Shown: piece by piece, positions 17,531-26,098 of the stretch | Layout of the letters: each line of letters starts with the position of its first letter | Numbering within the stretch: the stretch's first letter is position 1 | Assembly (NCBI GenBank): GCA_030523425.1 | Contig: JAUNIP010000019.1 | Coordinates: 1 to 32,242 of the forward strand | Direction: 5' to 3' | Length of the DNA: 32,242 nt | From: Coriobacteriia bacterium | GTDB lineage: Bacteria; Actinomycetota; Coriobacteriia; Coriobacteriales; Eggerthellaceae | Made by a program: the position numbers and the translations under genes | Notes under the pieces: model-generated | What the model was told of the DNA's origin: nothing | What the model saw: only the letters and a program-made list of their open reading frames with translations | Databases searched by the model: none

Positions 17531-17986
17531 TCGCCCCATGAATATATTCCGCGGGCCATAAAGACCAAACAGATTGCCGCCCCCAAAGATTTCGACCTCT
17601 GGCGTCACATACATCGCGGCAGCATGCCCGAGCTGCAGGATCCCAACGTTGACTGGGACGCGTTCTATTCAGACTACATGCGTGCCTACCTAGAACGTGA
17701 CGTCCGAGATCTGATTAGCGTGAAGGACGAGGCGAACCTGCGCGACGTGTGGTTCTACCGCGACTCCAAGAAGCGCGAGATCGACCTGGTCATCCAGGAC
17801 GGGCACACCCTGCACCCCGTGGAAGTCAAGACGAACGCGCTGGTGAAGAAGGATGCGGTCAAGAACTTCTCCTGCCTCGAGGGCATGGCCGACTACGAGG
17901 TGGGCTTCGGGCATGTAATCTGCCAGGCAAAGGAGCCCTATCTGCTGACGGAGAAGGTGGAGGCCGTTCCTGTCTGGGCGATTTAG
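17531..17986 (+). pseudogene. Remnant of a DUF4143 AAA-family ATPase (N-terminus and middle deleted)
   Basis: The 152 codons join two separated parts of this ATPase family. The first part, EYIP...FDLWRHIHRGSMPELQ...RAYLERDVRDL, normally lies after the ATPase core. The second part, RDVWFYRDSKKREIDLVIQDG...VEVKTNA, is the C-terminal nuclease-like end. They meet at about 17731 (...SVKDEANLRDVW), which implies loss of roughly 150-180 residues in frame. The Walker motifs at the N-terminus are absent. An ATG at 17495 inside the adjoining repeat could still allow a 163-residue product, but it would have no ATPase core. It differs in subfamily from the intact gene at 10500. Confidence 0.8.
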
Positions 17987-18007
17987 GATTTAGGGGGATT
18001 TGCAAAA

Positions 18008-18062
18008 GTCAGAGGTCAGCGGCGTGCCAAATCGCCCGACCTCTGACACAACCTCTGACACA
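18008..18062. repeat. Inverted repeat with tandem 12-bp duplication
   Basis: GTCAGAGGTC (18008-18017) is a perfect inverse of GACCTCTGAC (18038-18047). ACCTCTGACACA then occurs twice in tandem (18039-18050, 18051-18062), ending at the stop codon of the convergent membrane-protein gene. It may act as a terminator for the DUF4143 remnant, but there is no T run. Confidence 0.6.
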
Positions 18063-19400
18063 CTAGCTGTCGCGGGCGGCCAAATCAGGTTCTATGCTCA
18101 TGCTCTCGAAGCGATTCTGCATGTATTCGTCGTCATAGTTTTCCGCGAAGAACTTCTGCACATCGGTGACCACGGGCTTGCCCGAAACGCGTTCATACCA
18201 GCAATCCAACGACTGCACGGTCATCACGCAGTTCACCGCCATCAGCGCCGCACACACCGCCGTCACGGCATAGCGGGCCTTCCACGGAATCAGGTTGATA
18301 AGCTTAAGCATCAACGGCAGCAACAGCTTGATCCAAAACGTGCCCAGCACGCCGAACATGGAAGCGAACATCAGGCATGTGCGGCCGCCCAGCAAATCGC
18401 CCAAGAACTTATCGCTGTAGTCCCAAGCCTTAGCGCCGAAGCCAATTTCCATCCACCAGCTTACGCAATACTCAAAGGTCCCGCCGATGATGGTGCAGAC
18501 AACGAAAATGAGAATGATGTTTTTGTTGCGGAAACGGTTGAGCGCCAAGGTCATGAGCACACAACCCACGCCGTAGATGGGACTGAAGGGCCCATACAGC
18601 AAACCTGTGCGGTCCTGGTAAACACCGGGGTCTACCACCACCATGTGCCAGATGATTTCCACTATCAGCCCCAAGAAACACGCGATGACGAAAATCCAAA
18701 ACAGGTTGAAGAAGTCCAGCTTGATGTAGCCTTCGCCATCTAAGTCCAGGCCCAATGTGCCCTTCGCAGCGCGCTCTTTGGTGTCCAAGCGTTTCAAGAA
18801 GTTTTTCAGCTGGCGTTCCCGGGCAAGGCTGGGCTGCAAATACGCGCTCAAAACAATTTGGAGCACCAGGTAGCCCACGGGCGAACTGAGCTCTAGGGAA
18901 ACACCTTGCACCATAGTCAGGAAGAAGATGGTCAGCGCAGAAAGCGCCATGGCCACATAGGTCAGGCGCGCCGCTTTGGTGCGCTTGTTCAGCAGCAACC
19001 TGGCCCCCAGCACGCCGGCAACCACGGTTTGTGCCAGCAGCAGCACAATCAAAATGACATCAATGACCAGTTCCGTGATGGAATGCTGCGCATAGACGCC
19101 GCTTCCCAGCTCCGAAACGACACTCGCGACGTACACAACGAATTCGCCAACGGCGAACACGGCTGCCAACAGGGCAACCGCCCCCAAGACGCGCATGGCA
19201 ACCGGCACCTTCTTGGTGGGGCCTTGGGAAAAAGCATCCACCGTGCGCAGCAATTCCTTGCGCTGCGCATCGGTCAGACGGTCATCGCCTTGTTCTTCCA
19301 CAGCAGCAGCAATGCGATCCAAATCGCTTTTGGAGAAATCCCCGTCGGCCACCAGGGAACGCGCCAAATCTTGAATAGCACTGAAGCTAGAGTCTTTCAC
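18063..19400 (-). CDS. Multi-pass membrane protein with C-terminal CmpB/DUF1113-like putative ABC permease domain
   Basis: The 445-residue protein has about nine hydrophobic membrane segments. The first ~70 residues are cytoplasmic and charged. The C-terminal half has the signature of the putative ABC-transporter permease family PF06541: LLYGPFSPIYGVGCVL followed by GGTFEYCVSWWMEIGFGAKAWDYSDK. The family's function is not established and no ABC ATPase is adjacent. I chose the GTG at 19400 because GGAGG lies six bases upstream; 31 upstream codons are open but without a ribosome site. The Hpt-like gene lies upstream on the same strand (169 bp), and the pair may be one transcript from the TetR-controlled divergent promoter. 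Confidence 0.8.
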   Translation of the reverse strand: MKDSSFSAIQDLARSLVADGDFSKSDLDRIAAAVEEQGDDRLTDAQRKELLRTVDAFSQGPTKKVPVAMRVLGAVALLAAVFAVGEFVVYVASVVSELGSGVYAQHSITELVIDVILIVLLLAQTVVAGVLGARLLLNKRTKAARLTYVAMALSALTIFFLTMVQGVSLELSSPVGYLVLQIVLSAYLQPSLARERQLKNFLKRLDTKERAAKGTLGLDLDGEGYIKLDFFNLFWIFVIACFLGLIVEIIWHMVVVDPGVYQDRTGLLYGPFSPIYGVGCVLMTLALNRFRNKNIILIFVVCTIIGGTFEYCVSWWMEIGFGAKAWDYSDKFLGDLLGGRTCLMFASMFGVLGTFWIKLLLPLMLKLINLIPWKARYAVTAVCAALMAVNCVMTVQSLDCWYERVSGKPVVTDVQKFFAENYDDEYMQNRFESMSIEPDLAARDS

Positions 19401-19569
19401 AACATGCCTCCGGTTTTCATCATGAAGTGAAACAATAATGGCACAACTCAGCACGTTGCAAAAGATATTAGGCATCCAGTGGCACAAACGCACGAAATTG
19501 TCTGCCTATCAGCCTAAGATTAAGACCAAAGCAGACGGTGGCGACCTGGATTTTCTTGAAATAGAAGCT

Positions 19570-19947
19570 TCACGCTGTTACGCCCACGGACAAGCGCTTG
19601 ACGCCTTGTTCCACCAACCGATATTCGTCGCTTAGCTCAGACAGGCATTCCTTTAGTTCCCTGCTGGTGCAGAAACCCTTCTTATGGTGGCAACGCTCTA
19701 TGATATGAAGGCAGGAGTTGGCCAATTCCGACGGCCCCAAATAACCCGCCAAGCCGCACAGAGCGCTCACCTGGATTTGCATGGAATCGAATTCCCCGCG
19801 CCGCGCATGCTCAATGATGCTGGCAAACGTTGGGTCTTGGCAAAAATCCGCCAAGTGCCGCTGAATCCTCTCATCGCTGTGCAACGCCGCAAATGCGTCC
19901 TCGTAAGAACCGTGCACCGATGTGTAAAAATCTTGTAACTGCTTCAC
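19570..19947 (-). CDS. Hpt-like helical protein lacking the phosphorylated histidine
   Basis: The 125-residue, all-helical protein resembles a histidine phosphotransfer domain. SALCGLAGYLGPSELANSC (about residues 62-80) lines up with the Hpt core H-x-L-K-G-x-A-x-x-L-G. The acceptor His is Ser here and the Lys is Cys, so phosphotransfer is not expected; a docking or sequestering role is possible. The preceding ...DPTFASIIEHARRGEFDSMQIQ also fits an Hpt layout. The start is a GTG at 19947 with AAGGG five bases upstream. It is transcribed away from the TetR gene, and its promoter region contains the TetR operators. The family call is tentative. Confidence 0.55.
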   Translation of the reverse strand: MKQLQDFYTSVHGSYEDAFAALHSDERIQRHLADFCQDPTFASIIEHARRGEFDSMQIQVSALCGLAGYLGPSELANSCLHIIERCHHKKGFCTSRELKECLSELSDEYRLVEQGVKRLSVGVTA

Positions 19948-19966
19948 TGCAACCCTTGCCCTTCAA

Positions 19967-20011
19967 TGTGACCAACTGGTCACTATGCTACCATGCGACC
20001 AGTTGGTCACA
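19967..20011. promoter_or_regulatory. Paired TetR operators in the divergent promoter
   Basis: TGTGACCAACTGGTC (19967-19981) and GACCAGTTGGTCACA (19997-20011) are perfect reverse complements. Each also contains its own dyad (GTGACCA..TGGTCAC; the second with one mismatch). The centres are 27 bp apart. A possible -10 for tetR (TATGCT, 19984-19989) lies between them, so a bound repressor would block both directions. Confidence 0.8.
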
Positions 20012-20029
20012 CAAGAGAGGGCACCGAAA

Positions 20030-20623
20030 TTGGCAAGCGATACGCGCGAAAGAATTATCTGGGCAGCGCTGGACATGATCAGCGAACGCGGCTACGACGG
20101 CACGAACCTGCGGGATCTTGCTGCTTCCCTAGGCCTTAGCAAGTCGGCGCTCTATCGGCATTTCTCCAGCAAGGAAGACATCTGGAACGCCCTGACCGAT
20201 TCCGTAGAGCAGCGCTACGCCGCAGGGTTTGCGGCAGCAACCGAAGGCAGCGCAGCACCCACAAGCATCAAAGAAATGATGCAACTGAGCCTGCGTCAAA
20301 TCGACTACACCATAAACGACCCGGTCATCATCAAAATTCGAAAAGTTTTGACGCAGGAGCAGTTCCGAAGCCCCCGTATGGCACACCTTGCCACCAAGCA
20401 CTTCTACACTGACCTGGTAAGCCTGAACGAAGGGCTGTTCAAACGGCTGATGGGTGCTGGCATCATGCGCACAGATGACCCTCACCTGTTGGCCATGGAA
20501 TACGTATGTCCCATCGCCGAACTCGTTCGCACCAGCGACCGCCAACCTGAATTGCGCGAAGAATGCATGACCCAAATAAGGGCCTACGCAATTCGTTTCT
20601 TCAATAGCCACGCCGCCACTTAG
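20030..20623 (+). CDS. TetR-family transcriptional regulator
   Basis: This 197-residue repressor has the N-terminal TetR helix-turn-helix RDLAASLGLSKSALYRHFSSKEDIW (about residues 28-52), preceded by TRERIIWAALDMISERGYDGTN. The C-terminal helical domain would bind a ligand and dimerise, but nothing points to the ligand. The start is a TTG at 20030 with GAGAGGG upstream; 15 earlier codons are open but run through the operator, so the TTG is preferred. It probably represses itself and the divergent Hpt-like/membrane-protein genes through the paired dyads. No terminator was seen in the 68 bp to the convergent ppgK end. Confidence 0.92.
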   Translation: MASDTRERIIWAALDMISERGYDGTNLRDLAASLGLSKSALYRHFSSKEDIWNALTDSVEQRYAAGFAAATEGSAAPTSIKEMMQLSLRQIDYTINDPVIIKIRKVLTQEQFRSPRMAHLATKHFYTDLVSLNEGLFKRLMGAGIMRTDDPHLLAMEYVCPIAELVRTSDRQPELREECMTQIRAYAIRFFNSHAAT

Positions 20624-20691
20624 CGCAGCCGGCAAAAAGCTATCAACAATTATCTACAAAATAAGAACATTTATTCTTTATGCATGACATA

Positions 20692-21468
20692 CTAGGCGCG
20701 GGTCGCCAGCGCCTCCATCTTGTGGGCGTAGGCCGCTGCGCCCACGATGCCTGCGGTGTTCAGCAGCGCGGCCGGCACAATGGGGGTGTTGATGTCGATG
20801 TAAGGGAAGAACTTCTCGTGCTTTTTGCTGACACCACCGCCCACGACGAAGATTTCGGGGGCAAGGTAGTGCTCAAGGGCGCGATAGTACTTGGTCAGCC
20901 GCGCGCCCCACTTCTTCCAGCTTAGCTCTTCGCGCGTGCGGGCCGAATCGGCGGCAAGCTTTTCCGCGTCTGTGCCATCAAGAATGATGTGGCCAAGTTC
21001 AGTGTTGGGAATTAGGATGCCATCCATGATAAGCGCAGTGCCTATGCCAGTGCCTAGCGTGGTAGCAATAACAAGGCCCCCAACGTTGCGGGCGCTGCCA
21101 TACAGGGCCTCACCCAGCCCGGCGGCATCGCCGTCGTTCACCACATGCACGCGGCGGCCGGTGGATTCGCTCATAAACTGATTGATGTCCACGCCAAGCC
21201 AGCTTTGATCTAAGTTCCCCATGAAGTGCAGCGGGCGCCCCACGTGCACAGGGGCTGGAAACGCAATGCCAACCGGCGTGCCGTCAGCAACCTCGAAGGC
21301 ATCCAGGATCTCTCTCACCACGCCGGCAACAGCCTCAGGCGTGGATTCCTGGGGCGTGGGAATGCGCAGGCGCTCCTGTGCGAATTCGCCGGTTTCCAGG
21401 TTCACAGGCGCTCCTTTGATGCCCGATCCGCCTATGTCAATGCCAAACGCTTGATCAGTCTCAATCAT
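20692..21468 (-). CDS. ppgK: Polyphosphate glucokinase (ROK family)
   Basis: This enzyme phosphorylates glucose to glucose 6-phosphate using inorganic polyphosphate, and often ATP. The 258-residue protein has the phosphate-binding start [15 protein letters not shown], typical of PpgK, then FPAPV, the catalytic-base region [10 protein letters not shown], the glycine-rich [11 protein letters not shown] and the ROK-like ELGHI. The C-terminal [17 protein letters not shown] is also PpgK-like. The length fits actinobacterial PpgK. GGAGGAAGT precedes the ATG. It stands alone on its strand between tetR and the PLC gene. The 422-bp region upstream to 21890 has no convincing gene and must hold its promoter. 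Confidence 0.93.
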   Translation of the reverse strand: MIETDQAFGIDIGGSGIKGAPVNLETGEFAQERLRIPTPQESTPEAVAGVVREILDAFEVADGTPVGIAFPAPVHVGRPLHFMGNLDQSWLGVDINQFMSESTGRRVHVVNDGDAAGLGEALYGSARNVGGLVIATTLGTGIGTALIMDGILIPNTELGHIILDGTDAEKLAADSARTREELSWKKWGARLTKYYRALEHYLAPEIFVVGGGVSKKHEKFFPYIDINTPIVPAALLNTAGIVGAAAYAHKMEALATRA

Positions 21469-21805
21469 ACTTCCTCCTGTGCTTTGGGGTCATTCGTCAC
21501 ATGCCTTTCAGCACACGCATTGCCGCCTCAATACACTTCCGCCGGCTACAGCATCATGCGCAAGCGGCCTTGACAAGCCGAAACGAACGTATGGCACCAG
21601 GTTCAGGCATATGCGCTCCTTTACGCGTGAAACAAGGAACAAGTCTTTGCACGTCACGTGCTTTCCCGATGATACCGCATTCCAGAAACATCAGAAGCAT
21701 CATTGACGCGCCGCGCGGCTTGCGCAGCTGCAGGCAGCGCAACACCCACCTGCTCTACCTGAGCGGACGTTTCGCGCAAGTAACACTTTGTGGTAATGTG
21801 CCGTA

Positions 21806-21846
21806 TTCCCAGTAAATGGGAGCATCCCTGGTGCTACAGTTTTTTT
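21806..21846 (+). promoter_or_regulatory. Leader hairpins with T run upstream of the PI-PLC-like gene
   Basis: A small hairpin (TCCCA/TGGGA, 21807-21821) is followed by an imperfect one (AGCATCC/GGTGCT with one bulge, 21821-21835) and seven T residues (21840-21846), 45 bp before the ATG. It could be an attenuator in the gene's leader. The stems are short, so this is weak; the rest of 21469-21890 shows nothing clear. Confidence 0.35.
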
Positions 21847-21890
21847 GAGGGCTTTTACCCCATTTCTTACCAAAAAAGGACGTGAGAATC

Positions 21891-24800
21891 ATGCAGAAGG
21901 CCAATCTTATTTGGAAGACATTCCGCACCGCATTGTCCATTTTCCTTTCCGTTGCGCTGGTGGTGTGCTATACGCCTATACCCTCATATGCGGATTCGTC
22001 CGATTCGCTGGACGATTCGTATATGGCCAGCCTTGCCGCCATGGCGGCTGCAAAAGAAGGCGACGGAACGGAAGTTGACGCAACGCAGCCAAACCCGCTG
22101 GCTAACACCTTAGGCGCCTTAGACGCCATCAACGAAGATCTAGACGCCGGTGCCCAGATTGCCCAAGATCTGGCGGCCTCAAAGCAGGTGGAGGTCACCG
22201 AAGGCAGCACCACCGGCTTTGACACAGAAGATGACATCGAATACATCTTCAACCAAGACCTCACGTTCACCAATGACGCTGCAGGCAGCGGCATAACCAT
22301 TCCAGAATGCGCCACCGTCATCTTCACCATTGCCCAAGGCGTGACCATAACCGCACAAGGCGGCGACGCGAACGGCACCGCAGGCGCAGGCGCCGGGGTG
22401 CATGTGCCCGAAAGCGCCACGCTGATTGTGCGCGGTTTCGGCACCTTGGTGGCAACCGGCGGCAACGCTTCGCCCGGCGTGGCAGGGCAAGCAGGCGAAA
22501 ACGCCGCGTTGGATGCTAACGCCACCGACACAGGCGGTGGAAAAGGACTGATGTATGGCGGCGACGGCGGCGCAGGCGGTGCCGGCGGCGGCGGTGCAGC
22601 TGCTGGCATAGGCGGCATAGGCGGCGACGGCGGCGCAGGCGGTGCCGGCGGTGCTTATTACAACGACACCGGCAACACCCTCAACGGCCACGTGGCAGGC
22701 CCCTGCAGCCCGAGCGGTTCTGGGGAATCAGGTGGCACGGTTGGCACAAACGGTGCGTCCGGCTCGCCGGGCACGGGCTGCGGCAATGTCTACGTTTTGG
22801 ATATTACCCAGGTGAAGGCGGTTGCGGGCACCGCGGCCGACAACGGCGCCAACGGATCGACCGGCACCAGCACCGACAGCAGGCACACCGATTTCAATAA
22901 CAAATTTTACGCAGGCGGTGGCGGCGGTGGCGGCGGCGGCACCGGCGGTTTGGCCGGCACCTACGCAATAGGCGCCGGGGGCGACGGCGGCGCCGGCGGC
23001 GGCGGCGGCGGTTCCGGCGGTACCCGGTGCACCGATGTGCGCGGCTGGACCGACCACCATCCTTCCGGCGGCACGGGCGGCACGGGCGGCGCAGCCGGAT
23101 CGGGCGGCGAAAGCAGCGGAAGCGTGACCGGCGGCACGGGCGGTTCCGGCGGTGAGCTGCCAAGCGGCGACAAAGCCGATGGCAACGTGTTTTTGAACGA
23201 CGGCGCTTCGGTGGACGGGCGCAGCCCAGGCTACATTCAAACCGGCACGTTCTCATTTGACGAAAAGGGCCACGTCGTAAACGAAAACGTCACCGTGGTC
23301 ACCGACCCGTCTACGTTTTCTCCTACCGGAAACACCATTTACCTGTTCAACCAAAACATGGAATTCAATGCCTCCGGCGCAAATGGCAACGGCATCACCA
23401 TACCTGAAAACTCCCAAGTTATACTGGAAATCCAAGAGGGCGTGACCGTTACCGCAACCGGCGCGGATGCGCCCTTCACGGCATCTTCCGGCGCGGGCGC
23501 AGGCATTTATGTGCCAGAAAGCTCTACGTTGTTCGTGCGCGGCGGCGGCACCTTGATCGCCACCGGAGGCAAGGCCAGTCAGATTGTCCGGGTGGAAGAC
23601 CAAGTCATCGGAGGAGGAGGCGGGGCCGGTGCGGGCATTGGCGGCTCAGGAGGCAGCGCAGGACAACGCGGAAGCAACTGCGGAACCATCTATTTCTCGG
23701 GCGAAGACCTAACCGTGGACGCCAAAGGCGGAAAAGGCGGCAAAGACATAGACGGCGACAGCACCACGGGCCGCGCGCCTGACTTCGGCATCGGCGGCGG
23801 CGGCGCAGGCGGCAGCGGTTCGGGCGTGCTGCAAAGCGGCACCAATGGCAGCGTGTACTACGATTACACCTTCGTGAAAGTGAAAGGCCGCGACTTTTAT
23901 TTCCATCGCGGCAACGTGGTGCTAAGCCGCTTCTTGGAAATCACCCTGACCGGCTACAACGACCTGGTGCTAGGCACCACCGACGACACATCTCCCCAGC
24001 TGTACGAACTGTATTACGCGCTACGCGAAGCGGCCAATCGCGGTGCCCTGGTCAAGGACGCGCAGAACGGCTACAGCGTGGAACCCATGCCCAAAGAAGA
24101 AGGTTACGAGCAAAACGAGATTTGCAACGGGGCCTATCGCGTAGGCGGCGTGGAATGGAACAAGCACCTGATAGACAACAGCGGCGGTTATCTGTATCTG
24201 TTAGGCGTGTATTTCGGCCACTACATAAAAAGCTCGCACGGACACGAAAACCCCTATTGGTGCGTTGAAGATTACATCAACGACGTGAAGAAATACGCCC
24301 AGGACAACGGCCTGTATTACAGCGATGACATGGGCGCAATCATGCACGAGATCTTTTTCAACCAACACTACCAAGAAGCCTTGGCCGGGGGGAACGACCC
24401 GCAATACTACACAAAAGATCATCCCACCAAAGGAAAGCACAAAAGCAAGGGCGACGGCCTTCAGATGGTCGGCTACACCTACTCCACTGTCTATGACACC
24501 GCTACGGCGCGCTACATGACCATTTCCTACGACACCAACCGAAAAGGCGAAGGCGGCGCCTTTGGGTGGCAGCACTTGTACTACAACCTGCAGTGGGACA
24601 CGTTCTGCTGCACTGACGGCTACAAGGGCGTTCGCATGGAAAACTGGATGTCGTTCTTGCCTGACAGCATGTCCTTGGCACAGGTGAACATTCCCGGCAC
24701 CCATGACGCTGGCACGTTCAATGTTTCGCTGAATGGCGATGCCATCACCTGGTGCCTTGAGAATGTCTCGAAAATCATCGAAGCCAAAACCGGGTTGCAA

Positions 24801-26072
24801 ATATGGAAGCAAGTGCTGATAGCCCTTGGCGGCGCGGCTGTGGTCAAGATCATTGCGGACTTGGCTTTGGCTCTGCTAGAAGTTGCCGACATTGCAGCTG
24901 CCCTGTTCTTGGTGGCGAAGCTGCCTTCGGTGATTCCCGACGCCCGCGACGCCATAGCCCGCTGCCAAGACCTAGACATCAGCCAGCAGCTGGCCAGCGG
25001 CATCCGCCTGTTCGACACGCGCATTGCCTTCAACCGCAGCGATTCCTTCGACGCTAAAAACCTGAACGACCTTTCGGGCAACGAAAAGCTCATGTATGCC
25101 GCATCGTATCTGAAGCTTTCCCATGGATCGTTGGGTGACATGGGCGTGGCAGGAGAATGCAAGCATGACCTTACGCTGGTAGACGCCAAGAACAAAGACG
25201 GCAGCTGGATGCACCTCGATGACGTGTTCAATGCCTGCTTCACCTTCCTAGGCAAGGATGAATCAAAGAAAGAAACCGTGGTGGTGTTCTATCAGAACGA
25301 AGGCAGCGCGGACGAAAAGATAGACAATTCGGAATACAACCAGCTGATCAAGGCTGTGCTTGACGTCGCCAGCCAAGACAGCCGCTTCAAGGTTCTTCAC
25401 GACGGAGACCCCATGCCTTCTATGCAAGAAGCAGCAGGCAAGATTATCTTGATCGGCCAGAAAGACTATGCCACCACCGAAAACGCGTATTCGGTGAGCG
25501 CTGCCACCAAGATAGACAACCTGAAGAAGTGCTATGACCAGTCCAGCTTCAATCCCGAAACGGGGTCTAGGGGCATACCGCAAGACATCTCCAAACAATA
25601 CGACCTTTCCACCAAAGACCTGATGCCGCGCGTCATTTACGCTTCTACCTACGACTTAAGCTTCCATCCGAGCAAGCTGGTTTCAATCACCTACAAAAGC
25701 CCCTTCGAAGGCACGCCCCGCGAAATTGCCAACGATGTGAACGAATACCTGGGCACCTACATGTACCAGCGCGGGCAGTACTACGGCTGGGTGCTGATGA
25801 ACTTCCCCACTGGCATGGCCACCAGTAACATTGCTTTCAGCAACATCTTCGACAAGGGAAAGCTTTCCGACCACAGCTCGGATACGGGCATGACCGATAC
25901 GCCGTTTTCCGCGCCGGTGCTGATTGGTGCCATCTTGGTGCTGTTAGCGGCGGCGGGCGCAGGCGCTGTGTTCGCGTGGCGCCGCAAAAACGCGACGGCT
26001 GCAGAAAGCGCGGAAGCAGTGAATGCTGCCGCCGAGGAAACGATGTCTGCAACGCAAGACACAACCGACTAA
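21891..26072 (+). CDS. Giant secreted glycine-rich protein with PI-PLC-like catalytic domain and C-terminal membrane anchor
   Basis: The 1393-residue protein begins with a signal peptide (hydrophobic ~15-30, likely cut near SYADS). Two similar modules start at ~120 and ~486 (FNQ..., GITIPE, VTVTATG..., GAGAG(V/I)(H/Y)VPES, GTL(V/I)ATGG). These look like beta-helix units, and long Gly/Ala/Asp-rich runs lie between and after them (~220-260, ~340-425, ~575-660). An uncharacterised region of aromatic and charged sequence covers ~670-915. From ~925 a phosphatidylinositol phospholipase C X-like domain has IPGTHDAGT (His938), GIRLFDTRI (Arg1039) and LSHGS (His1078), matching the catalytic His, Arg and second His of bacterial PI-PLC. 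A hydrophobic segment of ~45 residues (~970-1015) interrupts this domain. Residues ~1343-1364 form a membrane anchor followed by basic RRK and an Ala/Glu-rich tail. There is no LPXTG. ATG 21891 is preferred over a GTG at 21882. The PrsW gene is 26 bp downstream. Confidence 0.85.
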   Translation: MQKANLIWKTFRTALSIFLSVALVVCYTPIPSYADSSDSLDDSYMASLAAMAAAKEGDGTEVDATQPNPLANTLGALDAINEDLDAGAQIAQDLAASKQVEVTEGSTTGFDTEDDIEYIFNQDLTFTNDAAGSGITIPECATVIFTIAQGVTITAQGGDANGTAGAGAGVHVPESATLIVRGFGTLVATGGNASPGVAGQAGENAALDANATDTGGGKGLMYGGDGGAGGAGGGGAAAGIGGIGGDGGAGGAGGAYYNDTGNTLNGHVAGPCSPSGSGESGGTVGTNGASGSPGTGCGNVYVLDITQVKAVAGTAADNGANGSTGTSTDSRHTDFNNKFYAGGGGGGGGGTGGLAGTYAIGAGGDGGAGGGGGGSGGTRCTDVRGWTDHHPSGGTGGTGGAAGSGGESSGSVTGGTGGSGGELPSGDKADGNVFLNDGASVDGRSPGYIQTGTFSFDEKGHVVNENVTVVTDPSTFSPTGNTIYLFNQNMEFNASGANGNGITIPENSQVILEIQEGVTVTATGADAPFTASSGAGAGIYVPESSTLFVRGGGTLIATGGKASQIVRVEDQVIGGGGGAGAGIGGSGGSAGQRGSNCGTIYFSGEDLTVDAKGGKGGKDIDGDSTTGRAPDFGIGGGGAGGSGSGVLQSGTNGSVYYDYTFVKVKGRDFYFHRGNVVLSRFLEITLTGYNDLVLGTTDDTSPQLYELYYALREAANRGALVKDAQNGYSVEPMPKEEGYEQNEICNGAYRVGGVEWNKHLIDNSGGYLYLLGVYFGHYIKSSHGHENPYWCVEDYINDVKKYAQDNGLYYSDDMGAIMHEIFFNQHYQEALAGGNDPQYYTKDHPTKGKHKSKGDGLQMVGYTYSTVYDTATARYMTISYDTNRKGEGGAFGWQHLYYNLQWDTFCCTDGYKGVRMENWMSFLPDSMSLAQVNIPGTHDAGTFNVSLNGDAITWCLENVSKIIEAKTGLQIWKQVLIALGGAAVVKIIADLALALLEVADIAAALFLVAKLPSVIPDARDAIARCQDLDISQQLASGIRLFDTRIAFNRSDSFDAKNLNDLSGNEKLMYAASYLKLSHGSLGDMGVAGECKHDLTLVDAKNKDGSWMHLDDVFNACFTFLGKDESKKETVVVFYQNEGSADEKIDNSEYNQLIKAVLDVASQDSRFKVLHDGDPMPSMQEAAGKIILIGQKDYATTENAYSVSAATKIDNLKKCYDQSSFNPETGSRGIPQDISKQYDLSTKDLMPRVIYASTYDLSFHPSKLVSITYKSPFEGTPREIANDVNEYLGTYMYQRGQYYGWVLMNFPTGMATSNIAFSNIFDKGKLSDHSSDTGMTDTPFSAPVLIGAILVLLAAAGAGAVFAWRRKNATAAESAEAVNAAAEETMSATQDTTD

Positions 26073-26098
26073 GCAGGGATTACAGAAGGGGGCTGCAC

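Noticed and set aside
21469-21805. Small genes between ppgK and the PLC gene
   Set aside because: Only short frames with no ribosome site, no recognisable motif and mutual overlap.
22179-23256. Minus-strand frames opposite the glycine-rich region
   Set aside because: Ala/Pro/Arg-rich shadows produced by the GGC-repeat coding of the PLC gene.
25890-26072. LPXTG sortase anchor at the end of the giant protein
   Set aside because: There is a transmembrane segment and basic residues but no LPXTG-like motif before them.
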